From positions 25,595-67,310 of the forward strand of contig DETM01000023.1 of assembly GCA_002361655.1 (NCBI GenBank): a stretch of 41,716 nucleotides of DNA, given 5' to 3'. Positions 24,606-35,502 of the stretch are shown here, in pieces. Position 1 is the stretch's first letter. Every line of letters begins with the position of its first letter. This stretch comes from Prevotella sp. UBA3288. GTDB lineage: Bacteria > Bacteroidota > Bacteroidia > Bacteroidales > Bacteroidaceae. A program made the position numbers and the translations under genes. The notes beneath the pieces were generated by a model. The model had not been told where the DNA came from. It ran no database searches and worked only from the letters and a program-made list of their open reading frames with translations.

Positions 24606-25508
24606 TTAAGACAGTAGTATGCCTATAGTGACCAACAGGCCATAAATCAAAATGTTGCGTGCTGTTTCTCCCAGACAGCGGTTCAGAGCCCTGCCTTGCC
24701 AGATACGCCTCATATTCAGGAAGGTGAAGACATGGAGCACAAGATAGGCAAAAGGCAAAGCGAAGGCCCACAATCGACCGTTCATGACGAATACGAGCCC
24801 CATTAGACAGGCCACGATACCTACGCACAAATAGCAGCCCAAGGCTGCCTTTGCCCCCATGCGCACCACCAAGGTTTTCTTACCGGAAATACGGTCGGTG
24901 TCACGGTCACGGAAATTGTTGACCAGCAGCAAGGCGTCGATCACCAGACCACAGGCCAGAGATGCCATGATCACCTCAGGTGTGAAAGTACGCAACTGCA
25001 CGTAATAGGTAAAGGAGACCGGCACCAGTCCGAAGAACACGAGTACCAGCACATCGCCCAGCCCCATATACGAGAGATGGGTGGTGTAAAGAAAGCAGAA
25101 CACCACACAAAGCAGCCCGATGAGAACCATATCCAGGCTTACGATACATGCCAGCGGCAGGCCTACGATACATGCCAGACAAGTGGTCAGAGCGATGGCA
25201 TGCTTCATCCGTTCGATGCTCACCCAACCTTGTGCACAGGCTCGTTCCGGTCCCAGCCGCGTCTCACGGTCGTCTGCCCCCTTGGCATAGTCTACGAAGT
25301 CATTGATGAAGTTGGCATCGATCTGCATGATAAAGGCGAAGAGCAGGCAGAGCACGGCCGCCAGCCAGTTAAAAGGGGCATCCACATAGGCTTTGGCATC
25401 GACCCACGCCAGAGCCAGTCCTATCATCACAGGCACAGCAGCACCCGTGAGCGTCTTCGGACGCGCAGCCAGCACCCAGGCCTTCAGAGAGTCTTTCTTT
25501 ACTTCCAT
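24606..25508 (-). CDS. menA: 1,4-dihydroxy-2-naphthoate polyprenyltransferase (MenA)
   Basis: 300 residues from ATG 25508 (MEVKKDSLKAWVLAARPKTL). The N-terminal AARPKTLTGAAVPVMIG is typical of MenA. The two Asp-rich prenyl-diphosphate sites are NFINDFVDYAKGADD and NNFRDRDTDRISGKKT. Eight to nine hydrophobic helices place it in the inner membrane. It attaches the polyprenyl tail to DHNA in menaquinone synthesis. Other men genes are not nearby. It is the promoter-proximal gene of a two-gene unit with nspC. Its promoter is interlocked with that of the divergent HD-domain gene. Confidence 0.95.
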   Translation of the reverse strand: MEVKKDSLKAWVLAARPKTLTGAAVPVMIGLALAWVDAKAYVDAPFNWLAAVLCLLFAFIMQIDANFINDFVDYAKGADDRETRLGPERACAQGWVSIERMKHAIALTTCLACIVGLPLACIVSLDMVLIGLLCVVFCFLYTTHLSYMGLGDVLVLVFFGLVPVSFTYYVQLRTFTPEVIMASLACGLVIDALLLVNNFRDRDTDRISGKKTLVVRMGAKAALGCYLCVGIVACLMGLVFVMNGRLWAFALPFAYLVLHVFTFLNMRRIWQGRALNRCLGETARNILIYGLLVTIGILLS

Positions 25509-25531
25509 TTGTCACTTTTTACTGAAAACGC

Positions 25532-25565
25532 TTGCAAAAGTAAATAATTTCCTGTATATTTGCAA
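25532..25565. promoter_or_regulatory. Interlocked divergent promoters for menA (-) and the HD-domain gene (+)
   Basis: The minus -7 is TACTTTTGC (25534-25542) and the plus -7 is TATATTTGC (25555-25563). With a 20-nt spacer, the plus -33 TTG falls on 25532-25534 and the minus -33 TTG on 25563-25565. Each promoter's -33 therefore overlaps the other promoter's -7 by a base. Confidence 0.7.
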
Positions 25566-25584
25566 GCCAAAGCCCGAAAAAGTT

Positions 25585-26226
25585 ATGCTCAAGAACACCG
25601 CAAGCCTCGACCTCGTAGAGTTCATAGAAACTCAAATTCTCCCTCAATACGCCAACTTCGACCGTGCCCACAATCTGGAACACGTCACGCGTGTCATACG
25701 CCGCTCTCTGGAGTTAGCCCAACGTACCGGAGCCGACATCAACATGGTCTACACCATTGCTGCCTACCATGACATCGGCATGTCCGGACCACGTGCTATT
25801 CATCACATCACCGGTGGAAAAATTCTCTCGAACGATGCCAGACTAAAGCGCTGGTTCTCAGCAGAACAGATCAAGATAATGAAAGAGGCTATAGAAGACC
25901 ACCGCGCCTCTGCAGCCCATGCTCCGCGCAGTCTTTACGGTAAAATTGTGGCAGAAGCCGACCGCGACATTGTGCCAGAGGTGGTGTTCCGGCGCACGGT
26001 GCAATACGGGTTGGCCAACTATCCCGAACTGGACCGAGAGCACCAGTGGCTTCGCTTCCGTGAACACATGAACGAGAAATATTCTCAGCACGGCTACATC
26101 CGCCTTTGGATACCAGGGTCGCCCAACGAGACGAAACTGAACGAACTGCGCAACATCATTGCCGACGCCAAACTGCTCCGCGAGCAGTTCGACCGCTTCT
26201 ACGAGACAGAAGTCCAAAACCAATAG
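25585..26226 (+). CDS. HD-domain phosphohydrolase-like protein
   Basis: 213 residues from ATG 25585 (MLKNTASLDLVEF), 21 nt after the -7 element. A longer frame beginning at 25393 overlaps menA and the promoter and is rejected. The HD pattern is complete: His in AHNLEHVTRV, the His-Asp pair in AAYHDIGMSG, a downstream His in IEDHRAS and Asp in EADRDIVPE. These bind one or two metals in phosphohydrolases that act on nucleotides or other phosphate esters. The substrate cannot be read from the sequence. There is no membrane segment. The last 28 nt overlap the end of the convergent 52-aa membrane protein gene. Confidence 0.87.
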   Translation: MLKNTASLDLVEFIETQILPQYANFDRAHNLEHVTRVIRRSLELAQRTGADINMVYTIAAYHDIGMSGPRAIHHITGGKILSNDARLKRWFSAEQIKIMKEAIEDHRASAAHAPRSLYGKIVAEADRDIVPEVVFRRTVQYGLANYPELDREHQWLRFREHMNEKYSQHGYIRLWIPGSPNETKLNELRNIIADAKLLREQFDRFYETEVQNQ

Positions 26227-26357
26227 CCGACGCCCAGAGCGGCCAGCCCCAGAAGGGTCACGATGGTCTTCAACAGACAGCCGGCCACTTTCTTGAACAT
26301 GTAGAATGCCAATAGCACCACCATCAGCACTACGGCATATACTCCCCAGTTATCCAT
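26199..26357 (-). CDS. Small two-helix membrane protein, 52 aa
   Basis: A short gene read from the sequence: ATG at 26357-26355, stop TAG at 26201-26199. It starts MDNWGVYAVVLMVVLLAFYM and ends with GVGYWFWTSVS. Two hydrophobic stretches (about residues 5-20 and 28-48) are separated by a basic, Cys-containing turn (FKKVAGCLLK), so an inner-membrane hairpin is likely. The ATG shares one base with the stop of the upstream pseudouridine synthase gene (TAATG), a strong sign of coupled translation. The 3' end overlaps the HD-domain gene by 28 nt. I do not recognise the family. That it is a real gene is inferred from the overlap, the clean hydropathy and the otherwise unexplained 130-nt gap. Confidence 0.7.
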   Translation of the reverse strand: MDNWGVYAVVLMVVLLAFYMFKKVAGCLLKTIVTLLGLAALGVGYWFWTSVS

Positions 26358-27253
26358 TATCTGAAAATTTGTTTAAAAGCAGTAGGAACAGGTGTTTCAA
26401 ACTCCATGCCTTCGCCTGTAATAGGATGTGTGAAGCAGAGCAGCCATGCATGCAGGCAAAGCCGGTGAAGCGGATCGTCGCCGTTGCCGTATTTCAAGTC
26501 GCCACAGACCGGATGCCCCATGTCTGCCGAATGTACGCGTATCTGGTTCTTGCGCCCTGTCTCCAGCCGGTATTCCACCAGTGAGTGCTCAGTCGTTCGG
26601 TCCAACACGTGAAAATGGGTTATAGCCAGTTTTCCGCCGTTGTCCACTGGCGACGAATAGGTGACGTAGGCCTTGTTGTCCTTCAACCAGCTGCTCACGG
26701 TACCCTCGTCCTCTTCCATCTCGCCGCTGACCACAGCCACATAGCGACGGTCGTAGACAATGTTGTGCCAGTTGTGCTCAAACATCTGTTCCGTTTCGAT
26801 ATCTTTGGCATAGACCATCAGTCCGCTGGTGTCGCGATCCAGGCGGTGCACCACGTGGGCCGTACATTTCTGGCGAGTCTTCTTGAAATAGTCGTCGAGC
26901 ACACTCTTCACGTTGAGCGACGAGTGACCGGCTGCCATCGATAGAATGCCTATGGCCTTCTCTACGACCACGAGCCAGCGGTCTTCATAGACGATACGCA
27001 CATAGCGGCTCTTGAAACTCTGCTGATTGCGCTTGGTTTTCGACACGGCCACTTTCATGCCCGGTTCCAGAGGGAAGTCAAACTGGCTGACGGTCTTGCC
27101 ATCAACCTTGATGCCCCGTCCCTGCAGCGTCGCTTTGATTTTTGTGCGGCTCTCCTTGACATGGGTCAGCAGCCACTCCAGCAGCGGCATCGGCTCTTCC
27201 ACGGTATAGTGCGCATAGTCACCCTCGCGGTTGTATCCGGTATTCACTTTCAT
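26357..27253 (-). CDS. RluA-family rRNA/tRNA pseudouridine synthase
   Basis: 298 residues from ATG 27253. An N-terminal S4-like RNA-binding segment (LLEWLLTHVKESRTKIKATLQGRGIKVDG) precedes the catalytic domain. The catalytic Asp is D139 in VVHRLDRDTSGLMVYAK. YEDRWLVVVEKAIGILSMAAG, LETGRKNQIRVHSADMGHPVCGDLKYG and LHAWLLCFTHP are further RluA motifs. The exact target uridine (RluC/RluD type or tRNA type) cannot be told by eye. Its ATG overlaps the stop of the upstream PPTase gene (ATGA), and its own stop overlaps the ATG of the 52-aa protein, so three genes form a tight operon. Confidence 0.93.
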   Translation of the reverse strand: MKVNTGYNREGDYAHYTVEEPMPLLEWLLTHVKESRTKIKATLQGRGIKVDGKTVSQFDFPLEPGMKVAVSKTKRNQQSFKSRYVRIVYEDRWLVVVEKAIGILSMAAGHSSLNVKSVLDDYFKKTRQKCTAHVVHRLDRDTSGLMVYAKDIETEQMFEHNWHNIVYDRRYVAVVSGEMEEDEGTVSSWLKDNKAYVTYSSPVDNGGKLAITHFHVLDRTTEHSLVEYRLETGRKNQIRVHSADMGHPVCGDLKYGNGDDPLHRLCLHAWLLCFTHPITGEGMEFETPVPTAFKQIFR

Positions 27254-27816
27254 AGTTCACTAATGGTATAAATGTAGTTCTTATCTAATCGTTCAATGGT
27301 CGTAAAGGCCGATGGCGGCACATCGCGCAGCGTCTCTTTCATGCGGTCATTTATACCCTCACCGGTCAGTTTCAGTAGACTCTCCTTCATCGTCCACAGA
27401 CGGGTGAATGCCACCTCAGGCCTGTCGGCCCGTTCAATCTGCGCCAGTTCCTCGTCGCTCATCGCATAGCGAGCCACGCTCTCATTGTAGCGGCCGATGC
27501 TCTCCACGTCGATGCCCACAGGTTTGCGACTCACCACGCAGACGGCAGCCTCGCGACAATGGCTCAAACTGAAGTGCCAGTCAGCATGACCTACAATGAA
27601 AGGCTTGCCGTGCTCCCCATACTCAAAGATGGGGTTCTCGTCGATACCGGCCTGTTCGCTCAGAGCCTCTTTCAGCAACAGATAGACGGCTACGCTGAGA
27701 CGCCGCCCCTGCTCGTACTTAAAACGCAAAGCCTGTTCGCGCCGCTGCTGGCTGACATTTCTCAGGCCATCCTCAAGATTCAGACGCCCTATCTCGTCAT
27801 TGACATACACCTTCAT
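27250..27816 (-). CDS. 4'-phosphopantetheinyl transferase (Sfp/AcpT superfamily)
   Basis: 188 residues from ATG 27816. The signature blocks are HFSLSHCREAAVCVV, PVGIDVESIGR (Mg-binding Asp and Glu) and FTRLWTMKESLLKLTGEGI. The enzyme moves the phosphopantetheine arm of CoA to a carrier-protein serine. Because bacteria usually use AcpS for the fatty-acid ACP, this could serve either ACP or a secondary-metabolite carrier; nothing nearby decides. Two hundred residues is the short form. It is the first gene of the PPTase, pseudouridine synthase and 52-aa protein operon. Confidence 0.9.
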   Translation of the reverse strand: MKVYVNDEIGRLNLEDGLRNVSQQRREQALRFKYEQGRRLSVAVYLLLKEALSEQAGIDENPIFEYGEHGKPFIVGHADWHFSLSHCREAAVCVVSRKPVGIDVESIGRYNESVARYAMSDEELAQIERADRPEVAFTRLWTMKESLLKLTGEGINDRMKETLRDVPPSAFTTIERLDKNYIYTISEL

Positions 27817-27868
27817 CCTATCATGACGTTTTTTTTAGTGACTGTTGCTCTATTGCCATTTTGTGACT

Positions 27869-27877
27869 GCAAAGGTA
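27869..27877 (-). promoter_or_regulatory. -7 promoter element for the PPTase operon
   Basis: The minus strand reads TACCTTTGC, ending 52 nt before the PPTase start. The remaining sequence up to 27990 is AT-rich with nothing else recognisable. Confidence 0.7.
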
Positions 27878-27994
27878 CGAAATTATCTCCACATACCCAA
27901 ACATTTTGTCACGCAATTAGTTCGGAAAGTTCCGAATCCCGCTTTAAACCTGTTACGAAAAAAAGAGAGAAAAACAAGATAAATCGGCTTTTTC
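27878..27994. other. AT-rich spacer between divergent promoters
   Basis: This is the middle of the longest gene-free stretch (27817-28033). Apart from the flanking promoters it shows A-rich and T-rich runs but no repeat, RNA gene or ORF that I can support. Confidence 0.6.
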
Positions 27995-28026
27995 TTTGTA
28001 TTCTGCCCACTTTTTTGTACCTTTGC
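27995..28026 (+). promoter_or_regulatory. Promoter upstream of the gene remnant at 28034
   Basis: -33 TTTG at 27995-27998, a 19-nt spacer, and -7 TACCTTTGC at 28018-28026. It is one of the best consensus matches in the window, and an ATG follows 7 nt later. It may now drive the downstream ABC-F gene. Confidence 0.75.
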
Positions 28027-28033
28027 AGTCCGA

Positions 28034-29970
<1,937 letters not shown>

Positions 29971-30038
29971 ATATTGGCACGGGATTTGCTCTTTATATTA
30001 AAACAACAAATGATTAAATTAAAGAGATAAATAAAGAT

Positions 30039-30635
30039 ATGGCAGAAAAAGACATAAACATTGAAGACGAAGAGATAAAAGAGGAGCAGGCTGCTGAACC
30101 CGTGGCTGATGATACTGACAAACAGTCTGACAAACAATCTGACGAAGTGGCAGACCACGATGGCGGAGAGGCTACAGAAGAGCAAGACCCGCTGGCAGAG
30201 GCTCAGGCACAGATAGCCGATTTGAAGGACAAATACCTGCGTCAGGTGGCAGAGTTCGACAACTATCGCAAACGCACTCTAAAAGAGCGTGCTGAACTGA
30301 TACTGAATGGTGGCGAGAAAACCATCATTGCCTTACTACCCGTCATCGACGACATGGAGCGCGCCATCGCCAACGGCCAGAAAACTGATGATCCGGAGGT
30401 ACTGCGCGAGGGAATGACGCTGATCTACCAGAAACTGATGAAAACCCTCGAAGCACAGGGTGTCAATAAGATAGACACCCAGGATGCCGACTTCGACACC
30501 AACCTGCATGAAGCCGTGGCCCTGGTGCCCGGCATGGGCGATGACAAGAAAGGCAAGGTCATCGACTGCATGGCCACAGGCTACAAACTGAACGACAAAG
30601 TGATACGCTACGCCAAGGTAGCAGTAGGACAGTAA
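30039..30635 (+). CDS. grpE: Nucleotide exchange factor GrpE
   Basis: 198 residues from ATG 30039. An acidic, low-complexity N-terminus (residues 1-50, rich in E, D and Q, including a KQSDKQSDE repeat) is followed by the long coiled coil (AEAQAQIADLKDKYLRQVAEFDNYRKRT). The GrpE core is LPVIDDMERAIA, IYQKLMKTLEAQGV and the C-terminal beta part HEAVALVPG, ending in VIRYAKVAVGQ. It exchanges ADP for ATP on DnaK in the cytosol. dnaJ follows 20 nt later; dnaK is not in the window. No obvious promoter was found in the 68-nt gap upstream. Confidence 0.95.
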   Translation: MAEKDINIEDEEIKEEQAAEPVADDTDKQSDKQSDEVADHDGGEATEEQDPLAEAQAQIADLKDKYLRQVAEFDNYRKRTLKERAELILNGGEKTIIALLPVIDDMERAIANGQKTDDPEVLREGMTLIYQKLMKTLEAQGVNKIDTQDADFDTNLHEAVALVPGMGDDKKGKVIDCMATGYKLNDKVIRYAKVAVGQ

Positions 30636-30637
30636 GA

Positions 30638-30656
30638 ATTGAGAGTTGAGAATTGA
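30638..30656 (+). repeat. ATTGAGA-type intergenic heptad repeat (copy 2)
   Basis: ATTGAGA, GTTGAGA, ATTGA in tandem fill the gap between the grpE stop and the dnaJ ATG, the last A being the A of that ATG. Confidence 0.75.
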
Positions 30657-31807
30657 TGGCAAAGAGAGACTACTACGAGGTGCTAGGCGTTGAGAAGACC
30701 GCCTCGGAAGACGAGATCAAGAAGGCCTATCGCAAGATAGCCATTAAATATCACCCAGACCGTAACCCTGGCGACAAACAGGCCGAGGAGAAATTCAAGG
30801 AGGCCGCTGAAGCCTACAACGTACTCCACGACCCGCAGAAACGCCAGCAGTACGACCAGTTCGGCTTCAACGGCCCGATGGGCAGTGGTGGCGGCTTTGA
30901 CGGCTTCGGTGCATCAATGAACATGGACGACATCTTCTCGATGTTCGGCGACATCTTCGGAGGCAGAGCCGGGTTCGGAGGTTTCGGAGCCAGGGGTGCA
31001 CGCCAGCAGCACAAAGGCAACGACCTCAGACTGCGTGTGTCGCTGACTCTCGAAGAGATCAACCAGGGCATCACTAAGAAGTTCAAGGTGCGCAAAGACA
31101 TGACTTGCTCCCATTGCCACGGTACCGGTGCTGAGGGCGGCAGCGAACGCGAGACCTGTCCCACTTGCCATGGAGCAGGCGTTATCACACACACCACACA
31201 GAGCATCTTCGGCATGATGCAGACGCAGGGTGTCTGTCCCACCTGCCATGGCGAGGGTCAGATTATCAAGAACAAATGTAAGGAGTGTGGCGGTACTGGC
31301 ATCACCAAGGGCGAGGAAGTAGTAGAGGTGAAAATACCTGCCGGCGTCGCCGAAGGTATGATTGTCACGATTCCTGGCAAGGGCGGTGCAGGAATGAGAG
31401 GCGGCATCCCCGGCGACATACTAGTGATGATTCAGGAGGAGGACCACAAGACCTTTGTACGCGACGGCAACGATTTAATTTACAACCTGCTGCTCGACTT
31501 CCCTACGGCAGCACTCGGAGGCGATGTCAGCATCCCCACCATCGACGGCAAGTCGCTAACGGTCAAAATTGACAGCGGCACACAGCCAGGCAAGACCATG
31601 CGCCTCAGAGGCAAGGGACTACCCGTCGTACAGGGCTATGGTAGCGGACGCGGCGACCTTGTGGTCAACATCAGTGTCTATGTGCCTAAGACGCTCTCAC
31701 GCGACGAGAAGAAAGCCATCGAGGCCTTTAAGGACAGCGACAACTTCAAGGGCGACAGCCAGACAAAAGAATCCATCTTCCAACGCTTCAAGAACTATTT
31801 CCAATGA
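30656..31807 (+). CDS. dnaJ: Chaperone protein DnaJ
   Basis: 383 residues from ATG 30656; a TTG one codon upstream was rejected. It is a type I DnaJ: J-domain with HPD in [12 protein letters not shown], a Gly/Phe-rich linker (residues about 75-120, GFGGFGARG), and four zinc-binding CxxCxGxG-type repeats ([32 protein letters not shown]). The substrate-binding beta-domains and C-terminal dimerisation segment follow. The Cys-rich repeats bind two zinc ions. It stimulates DnaK ATPase and works with GrpE encoded just upstream. The stop overlaps the folC ATG by four bases (ATGA). Confidence 0.97.
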   Translation: MAKRDYYEVLGVEKTASEDEIKKAYRKIAIKYHPDRNPGDKQAEEKFKEAAEAYNVLHDPQKRQQYDQFGFNGPMGSGGGFDGFGASMNMDDIFSMFGDIFGGRAGFGGFGARGARQQHKGNDLRLRVSLTLEEINQGITKKFKVRKDMTCSHCHGTGAEGGSERETCPTCHGAGVITHTTQSIFGMMQTQGVCPTCHGEGQIIKNKCKECGGTGITKGEEVVEVKIPAGVAEGMIVTIPGKGGAGMRGGIPGDILVMIQEEDHKTFVRDGNDLIYNLLLDFPTAALGGDVSIPTIDGKSLTVKIDSGTQPGKTMRLRGKGLPVVQGYGSGRGDLVVNISVYVPKTLSRDEKKAIEAFKDSDNFKGDSQTKESIFQRFKNYFQ

Positions 31808-33123
31808 CCTACGAAGAGACCACTCAATACCTGTTCAACAAAACAGCCAACTTCGAGAACCAAGGTCTCAGTGGCTACAAAGAGGGCCTCGACACAATGC
31901 AGACCCTCGATGAACACTTCGGACATCCCCACCAGCACTTCCGTACTATCCATGTGGCCGGTACCAACGGCAAGGGGTCTGTATGCCATCTGCTGGCTGC
32001 CATGTTGCAGATCAGCGGCTACAGGGTCGGTCTATATACATCGCCGCACATCCTGGATTTCAGCGAGCGCATCAAGGTCAACGGACGGCCCATCGACAAG
32101 GAATACGTCACAACCTTCGTCGAACAGGAGCGTTCCTTCTTCGAACCACTCAATCCGGCTTTCTTTGAAATCACTACGGCAATGGCATTCAAGTATTTCA
32201 AAGACATGGATGTCGACATCGCCATCATCGAAGTGGGACTGGGCGGCAGACTGGATAGCACAAACATCATCACACCTATATTATCTATCATCACCAATAT
32301 CTCGCTCGACCACACCCGACTACTCGGCAGCAGCATCGAGCAGATAGCAGTCGAGAAGGCTGGCATCATCAAACCCGGCGTGCCAGTGGTCATCGGCGAG
32401 GCGACACCTGAGACGCGCATTGTCTTCGACACGCTGGCCATGGAGCACAACTCAAAAATTGTCTTTGCCGAAGACGAGGAAAACAGAGAAATCGTAGAGG
32501 TCAACGACGACGACGAAGGTATGATTCACTACACTCAGAAAGACCAAGCGAAGTTCTCCTGCGAACTGACAGGCGAGTTCCAACCCAAGAATATGAATAC
32601 GACTATCTGCGCCATGCGACAACTGGCCGACCTGGGCTATCTGGCTCATATCAACGATGTCACGCGCGCCAATCTTACAGAGGAACTGAACAACGCCTTC
32701 CAGAATGTGAAGAAGATTACCGGACTGATGGCACGCTGGCAGAAAGTGAGAGAAAACCCCACCGTGGTCTGCGACATGGGGCACAACCCGGGGGCTTGGA
32801 ACTATCTGAGCCACCAACTGGAGAAGGTCGAATGCCACGAGTTACGCATCGTTTTCGGCATCTCTGAAGACAAAGATGTATACAGCATATTGGAGAAACT
32901 GCCCAAGAAAGCCACCTACTTCTTCACCAAGAGCAACAATACCCGCGCCCTGTCGGAAACTTCCATCAAAGCCTTCGCCGACCAGTTCGGACTGAACAGC
33001 ACCACCTATTCCACTGTCGAAGAGGCCTATCAGGCAGCACTGCAAGAGGCATCGAGCGGTGACTTCATTTTCGTCGGAGGTAGTGCTTATGTGGTGGCAG
33101 ACTTCCTGAAAACACGCATTTAG
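31804..33123 (+). CDS. folC: Folylpolyglutamate / dihydrofolate synthase
   Basis: 439 residues from ATG 31804, which overlaps the dnaJ stop. The P-loop is [19 protein letters not shown], followed by the folate-site region [57 protein letters not shown] and, in the C-terminal Mur-ligase domain, DMGHNPGAW. The enzyme adds glutamate to folates in the cytosol, and in bacteria often also makes dihydrofolate from dihydropteroate. It is the last gene of the grpE-dnaJ-folC unit and is followed by a good terminator. Confidence 0.95.
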   Translation: MTYEETTQYLFNKTANFENQGLSGYKEGLDTMQTLDEHFGHPHQHFRTIHVAGTNGKGSVCHLLAAMLQISGYRVGLYTSPHILDFSERIKVNGRPIDKEYVTTFVEQERSFFEPLNPAFFEITTAMAFKYFKDMDVDIAIIEVGLGGRLDSTNIITPILSIITNISLDHTRLLGSSIEQIAVEKAGIIKPGVPVVIGEATPETRIVFDTLAMEHNSKIVFAEDEENREIVEVNDDDEGMIHYTQKDQAKFSCELTGEFQPKNMNTTICAMRQLADLGYLAHINDVTRANLTEELNNAFQNVKKITGLMARWQKVRENPTVVCDMGHNPGAWNYLSHQLEKVECHELRIVFGISEDKDVYSILEKLPKKATYFFTKSNNTRALSETSIKAFADQFGLNSTTYSTVEEAYQAALQEASSGDFIFVGGSAYVVADFLKTRI

Positions 33124-33144
33124 TTATCTTTAACACCAACTTTT

Positions 33145-33178
33145 TGCCGATTTGCTTGCACAAGTCGGCATTTTTTTG
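33145..33178 (+). terminator. Intrinsic terminator after folC
   Basis: TGCCGATT pairs with AGTCGGCA (33145-33170, one G-T pair near the loop) and is followed by seven T residues. It separates folC from galM. Confidence 0.8.
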
Positions 33179-33187
33179 TTACTTTGC
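33179..33187 (+). promoter_or_regulatory. Possible -7 promoter element for galM-galK
   Basis: TTACTTTGC matches TAnnTTTGC except at the second base. It overlaps the end of the folC terminator T-run and lies 31 nt before the galM ATG. No well-spaced -33 box was seen. Confidence 0.4.
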
Positions 33188-33218
33188 AAACAGTAAACGT
33201 AACTAAAAACATTTTGTT

Positions 33219-34316
33219 ATGGCAAATACATCAGAAAATGCGAATTTGTGTGGCCTGAAGCGTGAAGACTTCCAGACCACTATCAACGGAAAGAAAACCG
33301 ATTTGTACATCCTGCGTAACCGTAAAGGCTACGAAGTAGCAATCACCAATTTTGGCGGCGCTATTTGTGCCATCATGGTACCCGATAAAGACGGGAATGT
33401 AGGCAACGTCATTCAAGGATATAACAATATCCAGTCACTCATCAATGCCCCCGAGCCTTTCCTCTCTACTCTCATCGGTCGTTTCGGCAACCGCATCTGC
33501 AAGGGAATGTTCACGCTGAACGGCAAGGAGTACCAACTGGCCGTCAACAACGGCGAGAACCACCTGCATGGAGGTCCTACCGGCTTCCACTCGAAAGTGT
33601 GGGACGCACGGCAGATGGGACCACGCGCCCTGGCCCTGCATCGCATATCGTCCTATGGTGAGGAGGGCTTCACCGGCGAACTGGATGTCACCGTCGAGTT
33701 TACCTTCACCGACCAAAACGAACTGGTGCTCGAATATCTAGCCACGACCAACAAGAAGACTATTGTCAACCTGACGCATCACGCCTTCTTCTCTCTCGCT
33801 GGCACCGCCGATCCCACACCGGCCATCGACGACCAGATCCTCGAAATCAATGCCGACTTCTACATCCCCACCGATGCAACGGCCATTCCTACGGGTGAGA
33901 TTCTGAAAGTCGAGGGCACACCGTTTGACTTCCGCACGCCAAAGGCCATCGGCAAGGACATCAACGCCGACCACGAACAGATTAAGTTCGGTAACGGCTT
34001 CGACCATAATTATGTGCTTAACAAGAAAGAAGAGGGCGAACTGAGTTTTGCAGCACGTGTCACTGAGCCCAAGAGCGGTCGCACCATGGAGTGCTATACC
34101 ACAGAGCCCGGCGTACAACTCTATACAGGCAACTACCTGACCGGCAACTTCAAAGGAGCAAATGGAGCCACTTTCCCACGCCGTTCAGCGCTCTGTCTGG
34201 AGTGTCAGCACTTCCCCGACACGCCCAACCGGCCTTACTTCCCCAGTGTGGTGCTCAATCCCGGCGAACGCTACAAGCAGAAGACCATCTACAAGTTTGG
34301 CGTTGCAAGTAATTAA
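33219..34316 (+). CDS. galM: Aldose 1-epimerase (mutarotase)
   Basis: 365 residues from ATG 33219. GalM motifs are FGGAICAIMVPDKDGN near the N-terminus, LIGRFGNRICKGMF with the conserved Arg, NGENHLHGGPTGFHSKVWDA (substrate His), NLTHHAFFSLAG (catalytic His) and, near the end, the conserved Glu region LCLECQHFPDTPNRPYFPSVVLNPGE. No signal peptide is visible, so it is likely cytosolic. It interconverts alpha- and beta-galactose, giving galactokinase its anomer. galK follows 18 nt downstream, the standard Leloir pairing; galT and galE are not in the window. Confidence 0.96.
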   Translation: MANTSENANLCGLKREDFQTTINGKKTDLYILRNRKGYEVAITNFGGAICAIMVPDKDGNVGNVIQGYNNIQSLINAPEPFLSTLIGRFGNRICKGMFTLNGKEYQLAVNNGENHLHGGPTGFHSKVWDARQMGPRALALHRISSYGEEGFTGELDVTVEFTFTDQNELVLEYLATTNKKTIVNLTHHAFFSLAGTADPTPAIDDQILEINADFYIPTDATAIPTGEILKVEGTPFDFRTPKAIGKDINADHEQIKFGNGFDHNYVLNKKEEGELSFAARVTEPKSGRTMECYTTEPGVQLYTGNYLTGNFKGANGATFPRRSALCLECQHFPDTPNRPYFPSVVLNPGERYKQKTIYKFGVASN

Positions 34317-34334
34317 ACATCACACTCAAGGATT

Positions 34335-35498
34335 ATGGATATCGAATATGTAAGAAGTCGCTTTATCAAACATTTTGATGGCAAGACTGGTCATGTGTAT
34401 GCATCGCCAGGGCGCATCAATCTGATTGGTGAGCACACCGACTATAATGGTGGGTTCGTGTTCCCCGGTGCTGTCGACAAGGGCATTGTCGCTGAGATAC
34501 GCGCCAACGGAACAGAGGATACGGTGATGGCCTATTCCATCGACCTAAAAGACCGTCTGGACTTCAAGTTGAGCGATCCCGCCGGACCTCGTGCCTCATG
34601 GGCCCGCTATATCTATGGCATAGCCAAGGAATTTCAGAAATTGGGCGTACCCGTGAAGGGGTTTAACATTGCTTTCGCAGGCGATGTCCCTCTCGGTGCT
34701 GGTATGTCGTCAAGTGCCGCCATGGAGAGTTGCTTCGCCTGTGGTCTGAACGACATCTTCGGAAGTAACAAAGTGAGCCAGTGGGACATGGTGCTCGCCG
34801 GACAGGCTACAGAGCACAACTACTGTGGCGTGAACTGTGGTATCATGGATCAGTTTGCCTCTGTCTTCGGCAAGGCAGGCTGCCTGATGCGACTCGACTG
34901 CCGCAGCCGCGAGTTCCAGTACTTCCCCTTTAAGCCCGATGGCTATCGCCTCGTGTTACTCAACAGCAAGGTGAAGCATGAACTGGCCGGCTCACCCTAT
35001 AACGACCGTCGCAAGTCGTGCGAGAACGTAGTGAAGCACATTCAGGCCAAGCACCCAGAGGCAACATTCGAGACTCTGCGCGACTGCACATGGGAGCAAC
35101 TCGAAGAGGTTCGCCCTGAGGTCGGTGAAGAGGACTACTCACGTGCCCACTTCGTACTTGGCGAGAAAGACCGTGTGCTGGCTGTCTGCGACGCTCTGTT
35201 GGCAGGCGACTACGAGACCGTCGGACAGAAGATGTACGAGACGCACTACGGCCTTTCAAAGGAGTACGAGGTCAGTTGCGATGAACTAGACTTCCTGAAC
35301 GACATCGCCAAGGAGAACGGTGTCACCGGCTCACGCATCATGGGTGGCGGCTTCGGTGGCTGCACCATCAATCTGGTACGTGCCGACCTGTACAACAAGT
35401 TTGTTGCTGATGCCAAAAAGCGGTTCACCGCCAAGTACGGCCATGAGCCGGAGGTCATTGACGTCGTCATCAGCGATGGCTCACGCAAACTCTGCTGA
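34335..35498 (+). CDS. galK: Galactokinase
   Basis: 387 residues from ATG 34335. The GHMP kinase order is complete: galactokinase signature GRINLIGEHTDYNGGFVFP, ATP-binding loop VPLGAGMSSSAAMESC, catalytic base region NYCGVNCGIMDQFASVFG, and the C-terminal motif GSRIMGGGFGGCTINLV. It phosphorylates alpha-galactose to galactose-1-phosphate in the cytosol. The upstream galM supplies the anomer. The small membrane protein gene begins four bases after its stop, so it may be part of the same transcript. Confidence 0.97.
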   Translation: MDIEYVRSRFIKHFDGKTGHVYASPGRINLIGEHTDYNGGFVFPGAVDKGIVAEIRANGTEDTVMAYSIDLKDRLDFKLSDPAGPRASWARYIYGIAKEFQKLGVPVKGFNIAFAGDVPLGAGMSSSAAMESCFACGLNDIFGSNKVSQWDMVLAGQATEHNYCGVNCGIMDQFASVFGKAGCLMRLDCRSREFQYFPFKPDGYRLVLLNSKVKHELAGSPYNDRRKSCENVVKHIQAKHPEATFETLRDCTWEQLEEVRPEVGEEDYSRAHFVLGEKDRVLAVCDALLAGDYETVGQKMYETHYGLSKEYEVSCDELDFLNDIAKENGVTGSRIMGGGFGGCTINLVRADLYNKFVADAKKRFTAKYGHEPEVIDVVISDGSRKLC

Positions 35499-35502
35499 CA
35501 TC

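Noticed and set aside
24598..24828. N-terminal extension of nspC
   Set aside because: The extension is the antisense-frame reading through the end of menA, and no NspC homologue has such a segment; the ATG at 24597 or 24591 fits the conserved start.
25393..25584. N-terminal extension of the HD-domain protein
   Set aside because: It overlaps menA and both promoters; the ATG at 25585 lies just downstream of the -7 element.
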